A DNA stretch of 64,000 nt from Actinophytocola sp963727495 (GCA_963727495.1 CAVSGQ010000012.1:186001-250000); one strand, 5' to 3'. Numbered from the stretch's first letter, positions 18,176 through 28,942 are shown. The notes: generated by a model from the letters alone, not told the origin. Numbers and translations are program-made.

Positions 18176-19185
18176 TGACAGGTCCGGTGATCACGGGAGC
18201 GGAGCGGGCGCCGAGGAGGACGGCACCCGCTCCGCCCCCGCCACGGCGGGAGCGGCTGACCTGGCGGCAGCGGCTGAGCATCGCGGACGTGAAGTGGTCG
18301 CCGTACCTGTACGTCGCGCCGTTCTTCGTCATCTTCGGCGTGGTGGGGCTCTTCCCGCTGCTGTACACCTCCTACCTGTCGCTGTTCGACCGCGACCTGC
18401 TCGACACCGAGAGCACGTTCGTCGGGTTCAAGAACTACGCGACGCTGCTCGGCGACGAGCAGTTCTGGAACGCGCTGGTCAACACGATCAGCATCTTCCT
18501 GCTCTCCAGCGGTCCGCAGATCGTGATCGCGGTGCTGCTCGCGGCGCTGCTCAACACCCGGCTGCGGCTGCCGACCGGGTGGCGGGTGGGCGTGCTGCTG
18601 CCGTACGTGGCCAGCCTGGTCGCGCTCGGCATCATCTTCGCCAACCTGTTCGGGCCCAACTACGGGCTCGTCAACGGGTTGCTGGAGACGGTGGGGCTGG
18701 ACCGGATCGACTGGCAGGCCGACCGGTTCTCCTCGCACGTCGCGATCGCGGTCATGGTCAACTGGCGGTGGACCGGTTACAACGCGCTGATCGTGCTGGC
18801 GGCGATGAAGGCGATCCCGCGGGACGTCCTCGAGGCTGCGCTGATCGACGGCGCGGGCGCGGTGCGGCGCTTCTTCAGCGTCACTCTGCCGCTGCTGCGG
18901 CCAACGCTGATCTTCGTGGTGATCACCTCGACGATCGGCGGTCTGCAGATCTTCACCGAGCCCAAGCTGTTCGACGCGATGCCGGGGTCGAACAACGGCG
19001 GATCGTCCAACCAGTTCCAGACGATCACGCTGTACATGTACCAGACCGGGTTCGAGACCCAGCACCTCGGCTACGCGTCGGCCATCGCGTGGGTGTTGTT
19101 CCTGCTGATCATCGTGATCGCGATCATCAACTTCCTGCTGACCCGCCGCATCGCGTCGTCGGGTGCGCCCGAGGACGGTGCCTGA
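18175..19185 (+). CDS. cebF: Sugar ABC transporter permease (CebF-like)
   Basis: 336 residues; the ATG overlaps the cebE stop by one base (TGATG). Six membrane helices, beginning YLYVAPFFVIFGVVGLFPLL, and the EAA loop EAALIDGAGAVRRFFSVTLP that contacts the ATPase. A longer N-terminal cytosolic segment (~45 residues, Pro/Arg-rich) is typical of the first permease of this class. No ATPase gene is in the operon; the shared MsiK-type ATPase is usually encoded elsewhere. Confidence 0.93.
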   Translation: MTGPVITGAERAPRRTAPAPPPPRRERLTWRQRLSIADVKWSPYLYVAPFFVIFGVVGLFPLLYTSYLSLFDRDLLDTESTFVGFKNYATLLGDEQFWNALVNTISIFLLSSGPQIVIAVLLAALLNTRLRLPTGWRVGVLLPYVASLVALGIIFANLFGPNYGLVNGLLETVGLDRIDWQADRFSSHVAIAVMVNWRWTGYNALIVLAAMKAIPRDVLEAALIDGAGAVRRFFSVTLPLLRPTLIFVVITSTIGGLQIFTEPKLFDAMPGSNNGGSSNQFQTITLYMYQTGFETQHLGYASAIAWVLFLLIIVIAIINFLLTRRIASSGAPEDGA

Positions 19186-20051
19186 TGACCGCCCTCTCGA
19201 TGGCGGTGCGCCGCCGCACGGTGGACTCCGCCGGCCTGGGACGGGCCCGCTTCTGGGTCTACGGCCTGCTGATCGCGTTCCTGGTCGGCTCGATCTTCCC
19301 GTTCTACTGGTCGTTCCTGGTGGCCAGCCGGGACACGTCGATGCTCGGCGGGCAGGTGCCGTCCCTGGTGCCCGGCGGGAACTTCCTCAAGAACGCCTCG
19401 CGGGTGTTCGACTCGGTGCCGTTCTGGAAGGCGCTGGGCAACAGCGTGGTCGTGTCCGGCACGGTTACGCTGACCACGGTGCTGTTCTCGACGCTGGCCG
19501 GGTTCGCCTTCGCCAAACTGCGGTTCCGCGGCCGCAACGCGCTGTTCCTGTTCGTGGTCGCGACGCTCGCCGTGCCCACGCAGCTCGGGATCATCCCGCT
19601 GTACATGGCGATGTCCGAGTTCGGCTGGGCCGGGCACCTGGAGGCGGTGATCGTGCCGAACCTGGTCACCGCGATCGGTGTGTTCTGGATGCGGCAGTAC
19701 ACGATGCAGGTGGTGCCCTACGAGCTCATCGAGGCGGCCAGAGTGGACGGTTGCTCGATGATCCGGGTGTACTGGCACGTCTGCCTGCCGGCGGTCCGGC
19801 CGGCGGCGGCGTTCCTCGGCATGTTCACGTTCATGACGTCGTGGAACGACTTCCTGTGGCCGCTGGTCGTGCTGAACGCGGACAACCCGACCGTGCAGCT
19901 GGCGCTCGAGCGGCTGCAGAGCGGGTACTACATCGACTATTCGCTCGTGCTCGCGGGAACCACGCTCGCGACCATTCCGATTCTGATCGTCTTCATCGTG
20001 CTCGGCCGCCAGATCGTGGCCGGGATCATGCACGGTGCAGTGAAGGGGTGA
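19185..20051 (+). CDS. cebG: Sugar ABC transporter permease (CebG-like)
   Basis: 288 residues; the start overlaps the cebF stop (TGATG). Six membrane segments and the EAA loop EAARVDGCSMIRVYWHVCLP. It completes the inner-membrane pore of the cellobiose importer with CebF. Confidence 0.93.
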   Translation: MTALSMAVRRRTVDSAGLGRARFWVYGLLIAFLVGSIFPFYWSFLVASRDTSMLGGQVPSLVPGGNFLKNASRVFDSVPFWKALGNSVVVSGTVTLTTVLFSTLAGFAFAKLRFRGRNALFLFVVATLAVPTQLGIIPLYMAMSEFGWAGHLEAVIVPNLVTAIGVFWMRQYTMQVVPYELIEAARVDGCSMIRVYWHVCLPAVRPAAAFLGMFTFMTSWNDFLWPLVVLNADNPTVQLALERLQSGYYIDYSLVLAGTTLATIPILIVFIVLGRQIVAGIMHGAVKG

Positions 20052-20053
20052 CC

Positions 20054-21451
20054 ATGTCAGTAGTGCCGGAGTCGGTCCAGTCCGTCTCGTTGCGGTTCCC
20101 CACGGGTTTCGTGTGGGGCGCGGCCACCGCGTCGTTCCAGATCGAGGGCGCGACCACTGTGGATGGTCGGACCGACTCGATCTGGGACGAGTTCTGCCGG
20201 CGCCCGGGCGCGGTCGCGCGTGGTGACACCGGCGAGCCGGGCACCGACCACTACCGCAGGTACTCGGCGGACGTCGACCTGATGTCCTCGCTGGGCCTCG
20301 GCGCGTACCGGTTCTCGGTGGCGTGGCCCCGGGTGCGCCCGGACGGCGGGCCGGAGAACGAGGCTGGGCTGGACTTCTACGACCGGCTCGTGGACCGGTT
20401 GCTGGAGGCCGGCATCGCCCCGTGGGCGACGCTGTACCACTGGGACCTGCCGCAGGCGCTCGAGGCGGCCGGCGGGTGGACGTCACGGGACACGGCCCAC
20501 CGGTTCGCCGAGTACACCGAGTCGGTGCTGCGCCGGCTCGGTGACCGGGTGGCCGGCTGGCTGACGCTGAACGAGCCGTGGTGCTCGGCGTTCGTCGGCT
20601 ACGGGTCGGGCCGGCACGCGCCGGGCGTGGCGTCCCCGTCGGCAGCGGTCGCGGCGACGCACCACCTGCTGCTCGGGCACGGGCTCGCGATGGAGCGGAT
20701 CCGCGCGCTCGCGCCGGGGACGCCGGCGGGGATCACCCTGAACCTGTTCCCGGTGACCGCGGCGTCCACCGACGCGGCGGACGAGGACGCGGCGCGCCGG
20801 GTGGACGGCCTGCAGAACCGGGTGTTCCTCGACCCCGTGCTGCGCGGCGAGTACCCCGCGGACGTGCTGTCCGACCTGGCGCCCTACGGCCTGCCGGAGC
20901 TGGTGGGCGACACCGACCTGTCGGTGATCTCGGCGCCGGTGGACATGCTGGGCGTCAACTACTACCGGGAGCTTCTGGTGGCCGCGCCGGTCACGGCCGA
21001 GACCGGCCCGACCGAGTGGGTCGGCGTGCCCGGCGTGCGCTTCCTGCCCAGCGGGCGGCCGCGGACCGAGATGGGCTGGGAGGTGCAGCCGGACGGGCTG
21101 ACGGACGTGTTGCTGCGCCTGCACCGCGAGTACCCGCGGCTGCCGCTGTACGTCACCGAGAACGGCGCCGCCTACCCCGACCGGATCGGCCCGGACGGCA
21201 CCGTCCGCGACGCCGACCGCCTGGCGTTCCTCGACGGTCACCTGCGCGCCGCCCACGCGGCGATCCGCCAGGGCGTGGACCTGCGGGGGTACTTCTGCTG
21301 GTCGCTACTGGACAACTTCGAGTGGGCCGAGGGCTACGCCAAGCGGTTCGGCCTGGTGTACGTGGACTTCGAGACCCAGCAGCGGACCGTGAAGGAGAGC
21401 GGCCACTGGTACGCGGGTGTCGTGGCCCGCAACGGCCTGCCCGCGGAGTAG
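20054..21451 (+). CDS. bglC: Glycoside hydrolase family 1 beta-glucosidase
   Basis: 465 residues from ATG 20054; a GTG at 20048 overlapping the cebG stop is an alternative. GH1 signatures: FVWGAATASFQIEGA at the N-terminus, the acid/base Glu in TLNEPW, and the nucleophile Glu in YVTENGAAY. No signal peptide, so it acts in the cytosol on imported cellobiose, releasing glucose. Its place as the last gene of the ceb operon matches Streptomyces bglC and Thermobifida bgl genes. Confidence 0.94.
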   Translation: MSVVPESVQSVSLRFPTGFVWGAATASFQIEGATTVDGRTDSIWDEFCRRPGAVARGDTGEPGTDHYRRYSADVDLMSSLGLGAYRFSVAWPRVRPDGGPENEAGLDFYDRLVDRLLEAGIAPWATLYHWDLPQALEAAGGWTSRDTAHRFAEYTESVLRRLGDRVAGWLTLNEPWCSAFVGYGSGRHAPGVASPSAAVAATHHLLLGHGLAMERIRALAPGTPAGITLNLFPVTAASTDAADEDAARRVDGLQNRVFLDPVLRGEYPADVLSDLAPYGLPELVGDTDLSVISAPVDMLGVNYYRELLVAAPVTAETGPTEWVGVPGVRFLPSGRPRTEMGWEVQPDGLTDVLLRLHREYPRLPLYVTENGAAYPDRIGPDGTVRDADRLAFLDGHLRAAHAAIRQGVDLRGYFCWSLLDNFEWAEGYAKRFGLVYVDFETQQRTVKESGHWYAGVVARNGLPAE

Positions 21452-21470
21452 CACCGGGGGTGGGAGGTGA

Positions 21471-21506
21471 GGCGCTCGACCGTGTCCGCACCCACGGTCG
21501 AGCGCC
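21471..21506. terminator. Bidirectional hairpin terminator between bglC and zur
   Basis: A perfect 14-bp stem (GGCGCTCGACCGTG pairing with CACGGTCGAGCGCC) with an 8-base loop, lying between convergent bglC and zur. GC-rich stems without a clean U tract are common in actinomycetes. Confidence 0.8.
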
Positions 21507-21527
21507 CCTCCCCGGAGGCCGTCCGTC

Positions 21528-21962
21528 CTACCGGGCGCCGGGCAGGCCGGCCCGCCCGGCGCAGGCCGCGCAGGTGCCGAAGACCTCGACGGTGTGGCTG
21601 ATCCCGGAGAACCCGTTCTCGGCGGCCACCTTCTCGGCCCAGCGCTCCACCGCGGGCCCCTCGACCTCGACCGTGTGCCCGCACGCGCGGCACACGAGGT
21701 GATGGTGGTGGTGGCTCGAGCACCGCCGGTACACGGCCTCGCCGCTGCCGATGCGCAGCACGTCGATCTCCCCGGCGTCGGCCAGGGACTGGAGCGTGCG
21801 GTACACCGTCGTCAGGCCGATGCCCTCGCCCCGGGTGCGCAGCTCCTCGTGCAGCTCCTGGGCCGAGCGGAACTCGTCGAGCTGCTCGAGCAGGCTCGCG
21901 ACGGCGGCGCGCTGCCGGGTGGAGCGGCGGCCGGGGACGGTGGGGGAGGAGCGGTCGGTCAC
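21528..21962 (-). CDS. zur: Fur-family regulator, probably Zur (zinc uptake repressor)
   Basis: 144 residues from GTG 21962. Winged helix with TTVYRTLQSLADAGEIDVLR, then a metal-binding half with SSHHHHHLVCRACG and a terminal FGTCAACAG pair: two CxxC motifs for the structural zinc and a His cluster for sensing. It overlaps the upstream arsR-type gene by 4 bp, the smtB-zur arrangement of mycobacteria, where SmtB controls zur expression in response to zinc. The neighbouring glyS also matches that synteny. Confidence 0.88.
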   Translation of the reverse strand: MTDRSSPTVPGRRSTRQRAAVASLLEQLDEFRSAQELHEELRTRGEGIGLTTVYRTLQSLADAGEIDVLRIGSGEAVYRRCSSHHHHHLVCRACGHTVEVEGPAVERWAEKVAAENGFSGISHTVEVFGTCAACAGRAGLPGAR

Positions 21963-22390
21963 GGGGCCGTACCCTCCTCGCGGCCCTCCTCGACGTGGGT
22001 GACCGCGTCGACGACGATGTGCGCGAGGTGTTCGTCGACGAGGCTGTAGACCACCTCGCGGCCGTGCCGCTCGCCGCGCACGACGCCCGCGGCCTTGAGC
22101 ACCCGCAGGTGCTGGCTGATCAGGGGCTGCGCCACACCCAGCGACTCGACCAGCTCGTGCACGCACCGGTCGGACTCGCGCAGCTCCAGCACGATGGCGA
22201 TGCGGACCGGGGCGGCCAGCGCGCGCAGCAGGTCACCGGCCGCGATCATGGACGGGCCGGGCCGCTTCGAGCCGGCGGCGACGGACGGCCGGTCGGGGGA
22301 GTGCTCGTGCCGCTCCGCGGCGACCGGTGTCGCGGCGTCCCGTGTCACGGCGTCCGCCCTCCTGCTGATAGTGGTTACCGTGTTCAACAT
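21959..22390 (-). CDS. smtB: ArsR/SmtB-family zinc-sensing repressor
   Basis: Up to 143 residues (start at 22390 assumed; a shorter start is possible). Winged HTH: VHELVESLGVAQPLISQHLR and VLKAAGVVRGERHGREVVYS. The C-terminal helix DEHLAHIVVDAVTHVEE has D, H, H and E at relative positions 1, 3, 14 and 17, exactly the alpha-5 zinc site spacing of SmtB (Asp104, His106, His117, Glu120). This supports zinc sensing rather than arsenic. First gene of the smtB-zur pair. Confidence 0.88.
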   Translation of the reverse strand: MLNTVTTISRRADAVTRDAATPVAAERHEHSPDRPSVAAGSKRPGPSMIAAGDLLRALAAPVRIAIVLELRESDRCVHELVESLGVAQPLISQHLRVLKAAGVVRGERHGREVVYSLVDEHLAHIVVDAVTHVEEGREEGTAP

Positions 22391-22403
22391 CCTACGCGGG
22401 CCG

Positions 22404-22667
22404 CTAGGTCGTCAGCAGGACCGAGATCGCCACGGCCACCAGCACGACCAGGACGAGAGCCCGCCCCGCGCGCTGCCCCGGGGCGAGCACGTTCCAGGTG
22501 GCCGCGAGCAGCACGGCGACGCCGGCCGCGAGCACGCCGAGCAGCATCGCCCCGGTCGCACCGCCCGCCACCACGCCGATCGCGAAGACCGCCGCCACGA
22601 CCAGGAACACCGCGAGCGGCGGTACCCGCGAGAGCGGGCCGTTCCCGGACAGGAGCTGCGCTCTCAT
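22404..22667 (-). CDS. Small three-helix membrane protein
   Basis: 87 residues from ATG 22667, which has GAGGA about 9 bases upstream; a GTG 18 bases earlier is possible. Three hydrophobic segments: VPPLAVFLVVAAVFAIGVVA, MLLGVLAAGVAVLLAATWNV and a C-terminal ALVLVVLVAVAISVLL. No known functional motif. It lies 13 bp upstream of smtB on the same strand and may be its operon partner. Function unknown. Confidence 0.6.
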   Translation of the reverse strand: MRAQLLSGNGPLSRVPPLAVFLVVAAVFAIGVVAGGATGAMLLGVLAAGVAVLLAATWNVLAPGQRAGRALVLVVLVAVAISVLLTT

Positions 22668-22872
22668 CGATCGTTTTCCTCGCACTTGTCCTCCTTATGG
22701 ACGCATCGTTGACTACCGTCCGCGACGCCAATACGCCGTTAGAGGGTCCCTTAACCACCCATTCGGGAACTGTGCCACCCGGTTAGGCTTTGGCGGCTGT
22801 CCCCCTGCTGAGGGCCCACGTACCTGTCCTATTGAATGCCCTGGCCCCGAGCGTGCAGCAGTTGGAGTGCCG

Positions 22873-24261
<1,389 letters not shown>

Positions 24262-24337
24262 CCCCTGACGTTTGTCATGGCGAGGTGGTGACGGCCGGCC
24301 TGCGTGCCGGGCCGCCGTCCCGAGCATCGTGGTTCCC

Positions 24338-25294
24338 GTGAACACGACACGGATCTCCCAGACCGGCAGCACGGCGTCCGCGGGCGCGGCGGTCATGCTT
24401 TCCGGCCTGCACAAGCACTACGGCCGGGTTCGGGCCGTCGACGGGGTGGACCTGGTGATCGCGCCGGGCGAGGTCGTCGCCCTGCTCGGCCCGAACGGCG
24501 CGGGCAAGTCGACGACCGTCGACATGCTGCTCGGCCTCACCAGGCCCGACGCGGGCGCGGTCACCGTCTTCGGCGCGAGCCCGCGCGAGGCGGTGGCGGC
24601 CGGCAGCATCGGCGCGATGCTGCAGGGGGGCGCGCTGCTCGACGACGCCACCGTCGGCGAGACGGTCGCCATGGTCGCCTCGCTGCACCACTCGCCGCTG
24701 CCGGTCGCCGAGGCGCTGCGCCGCAGCGGGGTCTCCGACCTCGCGTCCCGGCGGTGCAACAAGCTCTCCGGCGGCCAGAAGCAGCGCGTCCGGTTCGCCG
24801 TCGCCCTGGTCAGCGACCCGGACCTGCTGGTGCTCGACGAGCCGACCGCCGCGATGGACGTGGCCGGCCGCCGAGAGTTCTGGCGGTCGATGCACACCTT
24901 CACCGACGCCGGACGCACGGTGCTCTTCGCCACCCACTACCTGGAGGAGGCGGAGAACTACGCCGACCGCGTGGTGCTGATGCGCGCCGGCCGGATCGTC
25001 GCCGACGGCTCGGTGGCCGAGGTGACCTCGCTCGTCGCCGGGCGGGTCATCCGCGCCGCCGTCCCCGGCGCCACCGACCGCACGATCCGCACGCTGCCCG
25101 CGGTGTCCGAAGTAGAGATTCGCGGCCAGCAGGTCTCGGTCTCCTCGCGTGACTCCGACGCCACCCTGCGCGCGCTGCTCGAGATGTTCCCGCAGGCCCG
25201 CGACATCGAGGTGACCGCGGTCGGCCTCGAAGGCGCGTTCCTGTCCCTCACCGCCGACGACACCACCGGCATCGCGGAAGGAGCCACCCGATGA
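24338..25294 (+). CDS. ABC transporter ATP-binding protein (drug/antibiotic exporter type)
   Basis: 318 residues from GTG 24338. Walker A GPNGAGKST, signature LSGGQKQRVR, Walker B LLVLDEPTAAMD and H-loop ATHYLEE are all present, followed by a ~90-residue C-terminal extension of the DrrA/CcmA type. It overlaps the permease gene by 4 bp (ATGA). It forms an exporter controlled by the adjacent two-component system; the substrate may be an antimicrobial or lipid. Confidence 0.92.
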   Translation: MNTTRISQTGSTASAGAAVMLSGLHKHYGRVRAVDGVDLVIAPGEVVALLGPNGAGKSTTVDMLLGLTRPDAGAVTVFGASPREAVAAGSIGAMLQGGALLDDATVGETVAMVASLHHSPLPVAEALRRSGVSDLASRRCNKLSGGQKQRVRFAVALVSDPDLLVLDEPTAAMDVAGRREFWRSMHTFTDAGRTVLFATHYLEEAENYADRVVLMRAGRIVADGSVAEVTSLVAGRVIRAAVPGATDRTIRTLPAVSEVEIRGQQVSVSSRDSDATLRALLEMFPQARDIEVTAVGLEGAFLSLTADDTTGIAEGATR

Positions 25295-26019
25295 GCGCCG
25301 GATACCTGGTCCTGGAGCTGCGGCGAGCCATGCGCTCCACCCGGTTCCTGATCTTCACGATCGCGTTCCCCGTCCTGATGTTCCTCCTCTACGTCAGCCT
25401 CTTCGGCGGCGGCGACCAGTCCACCATCGGCGTCCTCATGATCGGCATGACCGCCTTCGGCGCGCTGACCGGCGCGCTGTTCGCCGGGGGCAGGGTCGCC
25501 CTGGAGCGGTCCGTCGGCTGGCAGCGCCAGCTGCGGCTGACGCCGCTGTCCGGCCCGGGCTACCTGGTCGCGAAGGGCATCACCGCGATGATGCTGGCGA
25601 TCCCCGCGGTCGTGCTGGTGCCGCTGGTCGGCGCCACCGTCGAAGGTGTCTCGCTGGACGCCACCGGCTGGCTGCGGGTCGTGCTCGGCACCTGGCTCGC
25701 GGCGATCCCGTTCGCGCTCATCGGGCTGCTCATCGGCCAGATGGGCACGCCGGAGACCATGCAGCCGGTCATGAGCATCGTGATGATGGTGATGAGCCTG
25801 CTCGGCGGCATCTTCATCCCGATCGACACCATGCCGGACTGGCTGCTCAACGTCGCCCACGTGCTGCCGTCCTACTGGCTCGGCCAGATCGGCCGCGGCG
25901 CGGTGACCAGCGACCTGTCGTCCGGCCTCGGCAACGCGGTGCTGGTGCTGGCGGTGTGGACGGTCGCGCTCACCATCGGGGTCGTGCGCCGGTACCAGCG
26001 GGACAGCGCCCGGGTGTGA
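25291..26019 (+). CDS. ABC-2 type transporter permease
   Basis: 242 residues, six membrane segments (FLIFTIAFPVLMFLLYVSLF first), with the ABC-2 pattern LMSLLGGIFIPIDTMPDWL near the C-terminus. Partner of the preceding ATPase, forming an efflux pump. The two-component genes follow after 13 bp. Confidence 0.92.
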   Translation: MSAGYLVLELRRAMRSTRFLIFTIAFPVLMFLLYVSLFGGGDQSTIGVLMIGMTAFGALTGALFAGGRVALERSVGWQRQLRLTPLSGPGYLVAKGITAMMLAIPAVVLVPLVGATVEGVSLDATGWLRVVLGTWLAAIPFALIGLLIGQMGTPETMQPVMSIVMMVMSLLGGIFIPIDTMPDWLLNVAHVLPSYWLGQIGRGAVTSDLSSGLGNAVLVLAVWTVALTIGVVRRYQRDSARV

Positions 26020-26032
26020 CGGGCGTCGTACG

Positions 26033-27289
26033 GTGAACACCGTGACCAGGCCCGACACCCACACCGAGACCGGGGCCGGCGCTGCCAGGGGGAGCGCCGG
26101 CCCCACCGGACCCCGCAGCGCGATCGCGGACAAGTTCGCCGAGGCCAGGCAGGACGGCTGGGCCTGGCCGGGGCAGGACATGGCTCCGTCCACCCGGCCC
26201 GGCCGCATCGTCGGCACGGTGCTGCCGGCGCTGTTCCTCATCTACCTCAACGAGCCGGTCCGCCAGGTCTTCGGCGAGCCACACTCCCTGGCGATCCGGA
26301 TCCTGGTACCCGCCGTCGTGGTGGTGTACGCGGTGGTCTACCTGTTCGCGATGCTCTCCGAGCGCACGAGCTCGCACCTCGTGCGCCTGGTGGCGTTCGG
26401 CGTGATGACCGCCTGCGGGCTCACGATCGCGGCGATCCTCGGCCCGGACGACCTGGTCTACATGACCTACGTGATCTCCATGGCCCTGGTGCAGCTGCCG
26501 CCACTGGTGGGCCTGATCTTCGGGGTCGTGGTGACCGGTGCCCTGCTGACCGGGACCACGATCGCGGACGGGACGCCGAACCTCGGCTCCGCGTCCGTGC
26601 TGATCGTGCTGACGATGGCGCTGTTCGGGATCCGCCAGGTGATCCGGTCCAACGCCGAGCTGCGCGCCGCGCGGGACGAGATCGCCACGCTCGCCGTCGC
26701 CGACGAGCGCGCCCGCCTGGCCAGGGACCTGCACGACGTCCTCGGCCACAGCCTCACCACGATCACCGTCAAGGCCGGCCTCGCCCGGCGGATCCTGGAG
26801 AGCTCGGGCGAGGTGGTGGCGGCGGTCGCTGAGCTGCGCGACGTCGAGCACCTGTCCCGGACCGCGCTCGCCGAGGTGCGCGCGACCGTGTCCGGCTACC
26901 GGAAGGCGTCGCTGCCGGCCGAGATCGTCGGCGCGCGGGCGGCGCTGGCCGCCGCGGAGATCGAGGCGGACCTGCCGCACGCGGTGGACAACGTGCGGGC
27001 CGACTTGCAGGAGCCGTTCGCGTACGTCCTGCGGGAGGGGGTCACCAACGTGATCAGGCACTCCGGTGCGAGCCGCTGTTCGGTGCGGCTGGGCGACTCG
27101 TGGATCGAGATCCGCGACGACGGCACGCACCCGCCCGCCACGTCCCGCGCCGGCCACGGTCTCGCCGGGCTGGCCGAGCGGCTGGCGCAGGTCGGCGGAT
27201 CCGTCGACGCCGGGCCGGGCCCGGAGGGTGGGTTCCGGGTGCTGGCGACGGTTCCCGCCGCGCGCGCCGAGCCTGCGGTGGCGCGGTGA
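26033..27289 (+). CDS. Sensor histidine kinase, NarL-type (HisKA_3)
   Basis: 418 residues. Five to six membrane helices (residues ~60-200) and no extracellular sensor domain, then a dimerisation/phosphoacceptor helix (RARLARDLHDVLGHSLTTI; the His of DLHDVLGH is the phosphorylation site) and a HATPase_c domain (EGVTNVIRHSG, IEIRDDG, GHGLAGLAERL). This layout resembles DesK/LiaS kinases that sense membrane or efflux stress. The GTG start of the response regulator overlaps its stop. Confidence 0.93.
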   Translation: MNTVTRPDTHTETGAGAARGSAGPTGPRSAIADKFAEARQDGWAWPGQDMAPSTRPGRIVGTVLPALFLIYLNEPVRQVFGEPHSLAIRILVPAVVVVYAVVYLFAMLSERTSSHLVRLVAFGVMTACGLTIAAILGPDDLVYMTYVISMALVQLPPLVGLIFGVVVTGALLTGTTIADGTPNLGSASVLIVLTMALFGIRQVIRSNAELRAARDEIATLAVADERARLARDLHDVLGHSLTTITVKAGLARRILESSGEVVAAVAELRDVEHLSRTALAEVRATVSGYRKASLPAEIVGARAALAAAEIEADLPHAVDNVRADLQEPFAYVLREGVTNVIRHSGASRCSVRLGDSWIEIRDDGTHPPATSRAGHGLAGLAERLAQVGGSVDAGPGPEGGFRVLATVPAARAEPAVAR

Positions 27290-27891
27290 TCCGGGTCCTG
27301 CTGGCCGACGACCAGGCGCTGGTGCGGGGCGCGATGGCGGCGATGCTGGGCCTGGAGCCGGACATCGAGGTGGTCGCCCAGGTCAGCTCCGGCGACGAGG
27401 TGCTGCCCGCCGCGCGGAAGGCCAAGCCGGACGTGGCGTTGCTGGACGTGCAGATGCCGGGCCGGGACGGGATCACCGCCGCGGCGCAGCTGCACCGGGA
27501 GCTGCCCGCGTGCCGGATCGTGGTGTGCACGACCTTCGGCCGGCCGGGCTACCTGTCGCGCGCGATGGCCGCCGGGGTGGTCGGGTTCGTGGTGAAGGAC
27601 GCGCCGCCGGAGCAGCTGGTCGAGGCCGTGCGGCGGGTGCACGCCGGGCTGCGCGTGGTCGACCCGGCGCTCGCGGCGGAGTCGCTCGCCACCGGGCAGA
27701 GCCCGCTGACCGACCGGGAGCGCGACGTGCTGCGGGTGGCCAGCGACGGCGGGACGATCGCGGACGTCGCGCGGATGCTGTCGCTGTCGCAGGGCACGGT
27801 GCGCAACCACCTGTCGTCGGCGATCGGGAAGACGGGGGCGCGGACCCGGGCGGAGGCGGCCCGGGTCGCCGAGGAGCGGGGCTGGCTGTAG
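27286..27891 (+). CDS. Response regulator, NarL/LuxR family
   Basis: 201 residues from GTG 27286. Receiver domain (LLADDQALVRGAMAAMLG, phosphoacceptor Asp in VALLDVQMPGRDG, Lys in FVVKDAPPEQL) and LuxR-type HTH (LTDRERDVLRVASDGGTIAD). It works with the preceding kinase and likely controls the upstream ABC exporter; the four genes are packed as one operon. Confidence 0.95.
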   Translation: MIRVLLADDQALVRGAMAAMLGLEPDIEVVAQVSSGDEVLPAARKAKPDVALLDVQMPGRDGITAAAQLHRELPACRIVVCTTFGRPGYLSRAMAAGVVGFVVKDAPPEQLVEAVRRVHAGLRVVDPALAAESLATGQSPLTDRERDVLRVASDGGTIADVARMLSLSQGTVRNHLSSAIGKTGARTRAEAARVAEERGWL

Positions 27892-27927
27892 GCCGGTGCG
27901 CTCCTCGGGGTCGGTCCGCCCGCCGGC

Positions 27928-28815
27928 TCAGGTCCGCGCGGCCACCGCGAGGAACCGGGACAGGACGGGCGTCCGGCTGCCGGTGGCCCAGGCGAGCGCC
28001 AGCTCCCACGGGGGTATGTCGTCGCTGACCGGCCGGTAGGCGACCGCCCGCTCGGCGGTCGGCGGGGTCGGTGCGATGAGCAGGGACACCCCGAGCCCGG
28101 CCGCGACGAGGGACACGATCGTCTGCACGTCGGCGGCCTCCTGGACGATCCGTGGTGAGAACCCCGCGGCGATGCAGTGGCCGATGATCGCGTCCTGCAC
28201 GGACGGACCGTACGCGCGGGTGTACAGCACGAACGGCTCGTCGGCGAGGGCGGCCAGGGGCAGGCGCCGCCGCCGCGCGAGCGGGTGCTCGCCCGGTAGC
28301 GCCGCGACCAGCGGGTCGCGGGAGATCACCCGGGTGGTCAGGGTCGGCTCGCTGATCGGCGGCCGGATCAGGCCGACGTCGATGCGGCCCGCCCGCAGCT
28401 CCGCGACTTGGCGGAGGGTGGTCATCGCCTCCACGTCGAGGGTGACGTCGGGGTGCGCCGCCCGGAAGGCGGCGAGGAGCCGCGGCAGCGCCTCGAAGGT
28501 GGCGGACTGGACGAAGCGAAGCCGCAGCACACCGAGCTCGCCGCGATGGGCCCGCTGGGCGTCGTGGGCCGCGTCGTCGGCGCGGCGCACGATCTCCCGG
28601 GCGGCGGTGAGGAAGACCTCGCCGGCGGGGGTGAGCCCGAACCTGCGGCGGACGCGGGTGAACAGCGGCACGCCCACATCCCGTTCGAGGGCGGCGATCT
28701 GGCGGCTCAGCGACGGCTGGGTCAGGTGCAGCCGGACCGCGGCCCGGCCGACGTGCAGCTCCTCCGCGGCGACGACGAACGAGCGGAGATGGCGCAGCTC
28801 CATGCCCGACATCAT
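27928..28815 (-). CDS. LysR-family transcriptional regulator
   Basis: 295 residues; several Met starts are possible (28815 to 28803). N-terminal HTH (LHVGRAAVRLHLTQPSLSRQ) and the LysR substrate-binding domain (LRLRFVQSATFEALPRLLAA). Diverges from a small open frame at 28943, with an AT-richer stretch at 28840-28860 (AATAGTTGCATTAGACGTAT), unusual here and a plausible LysR site. Target and inducer unknown. Confidence 0.9.
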   Translation of the reverse strand: MMSGMELRHLRSFVVAAEELHVGRAAVRLHLTQPSLSRQIAALERDVGVPLFTRVRRRFGLTPAGEVFLTAAREIVRRADDAAHDAQRAHRGELGVLRLRFVQSATFEALPRLLAAFRAAHPDVTLDVEAMTTLRQVAELRAGRIDVGLIRPPISEPTLTTRVISRDPLVAALPGEHPLARRRRLPLAALADEPFVLYTRAYGPSVQDAIIGHCIAAGFSPRIVQEAADVQTIVSLVAAGLGVSLLIAPTPPTAERAVAYRPVSDDIPPWELALAWATGSRTPVLSRFLAVAART

Positions 28816-28942
28816 TCCGAATGCGCATGAAAAGGGGCAAATAGTTGCATTAGACGTATCGAACGCGCCGGCCTAGCGTCGATGGGGACGAGGTACCTCG
28901 CCGGCGCGCATCACCTACCTGCCAACGAAAGAGAGCCGAACA

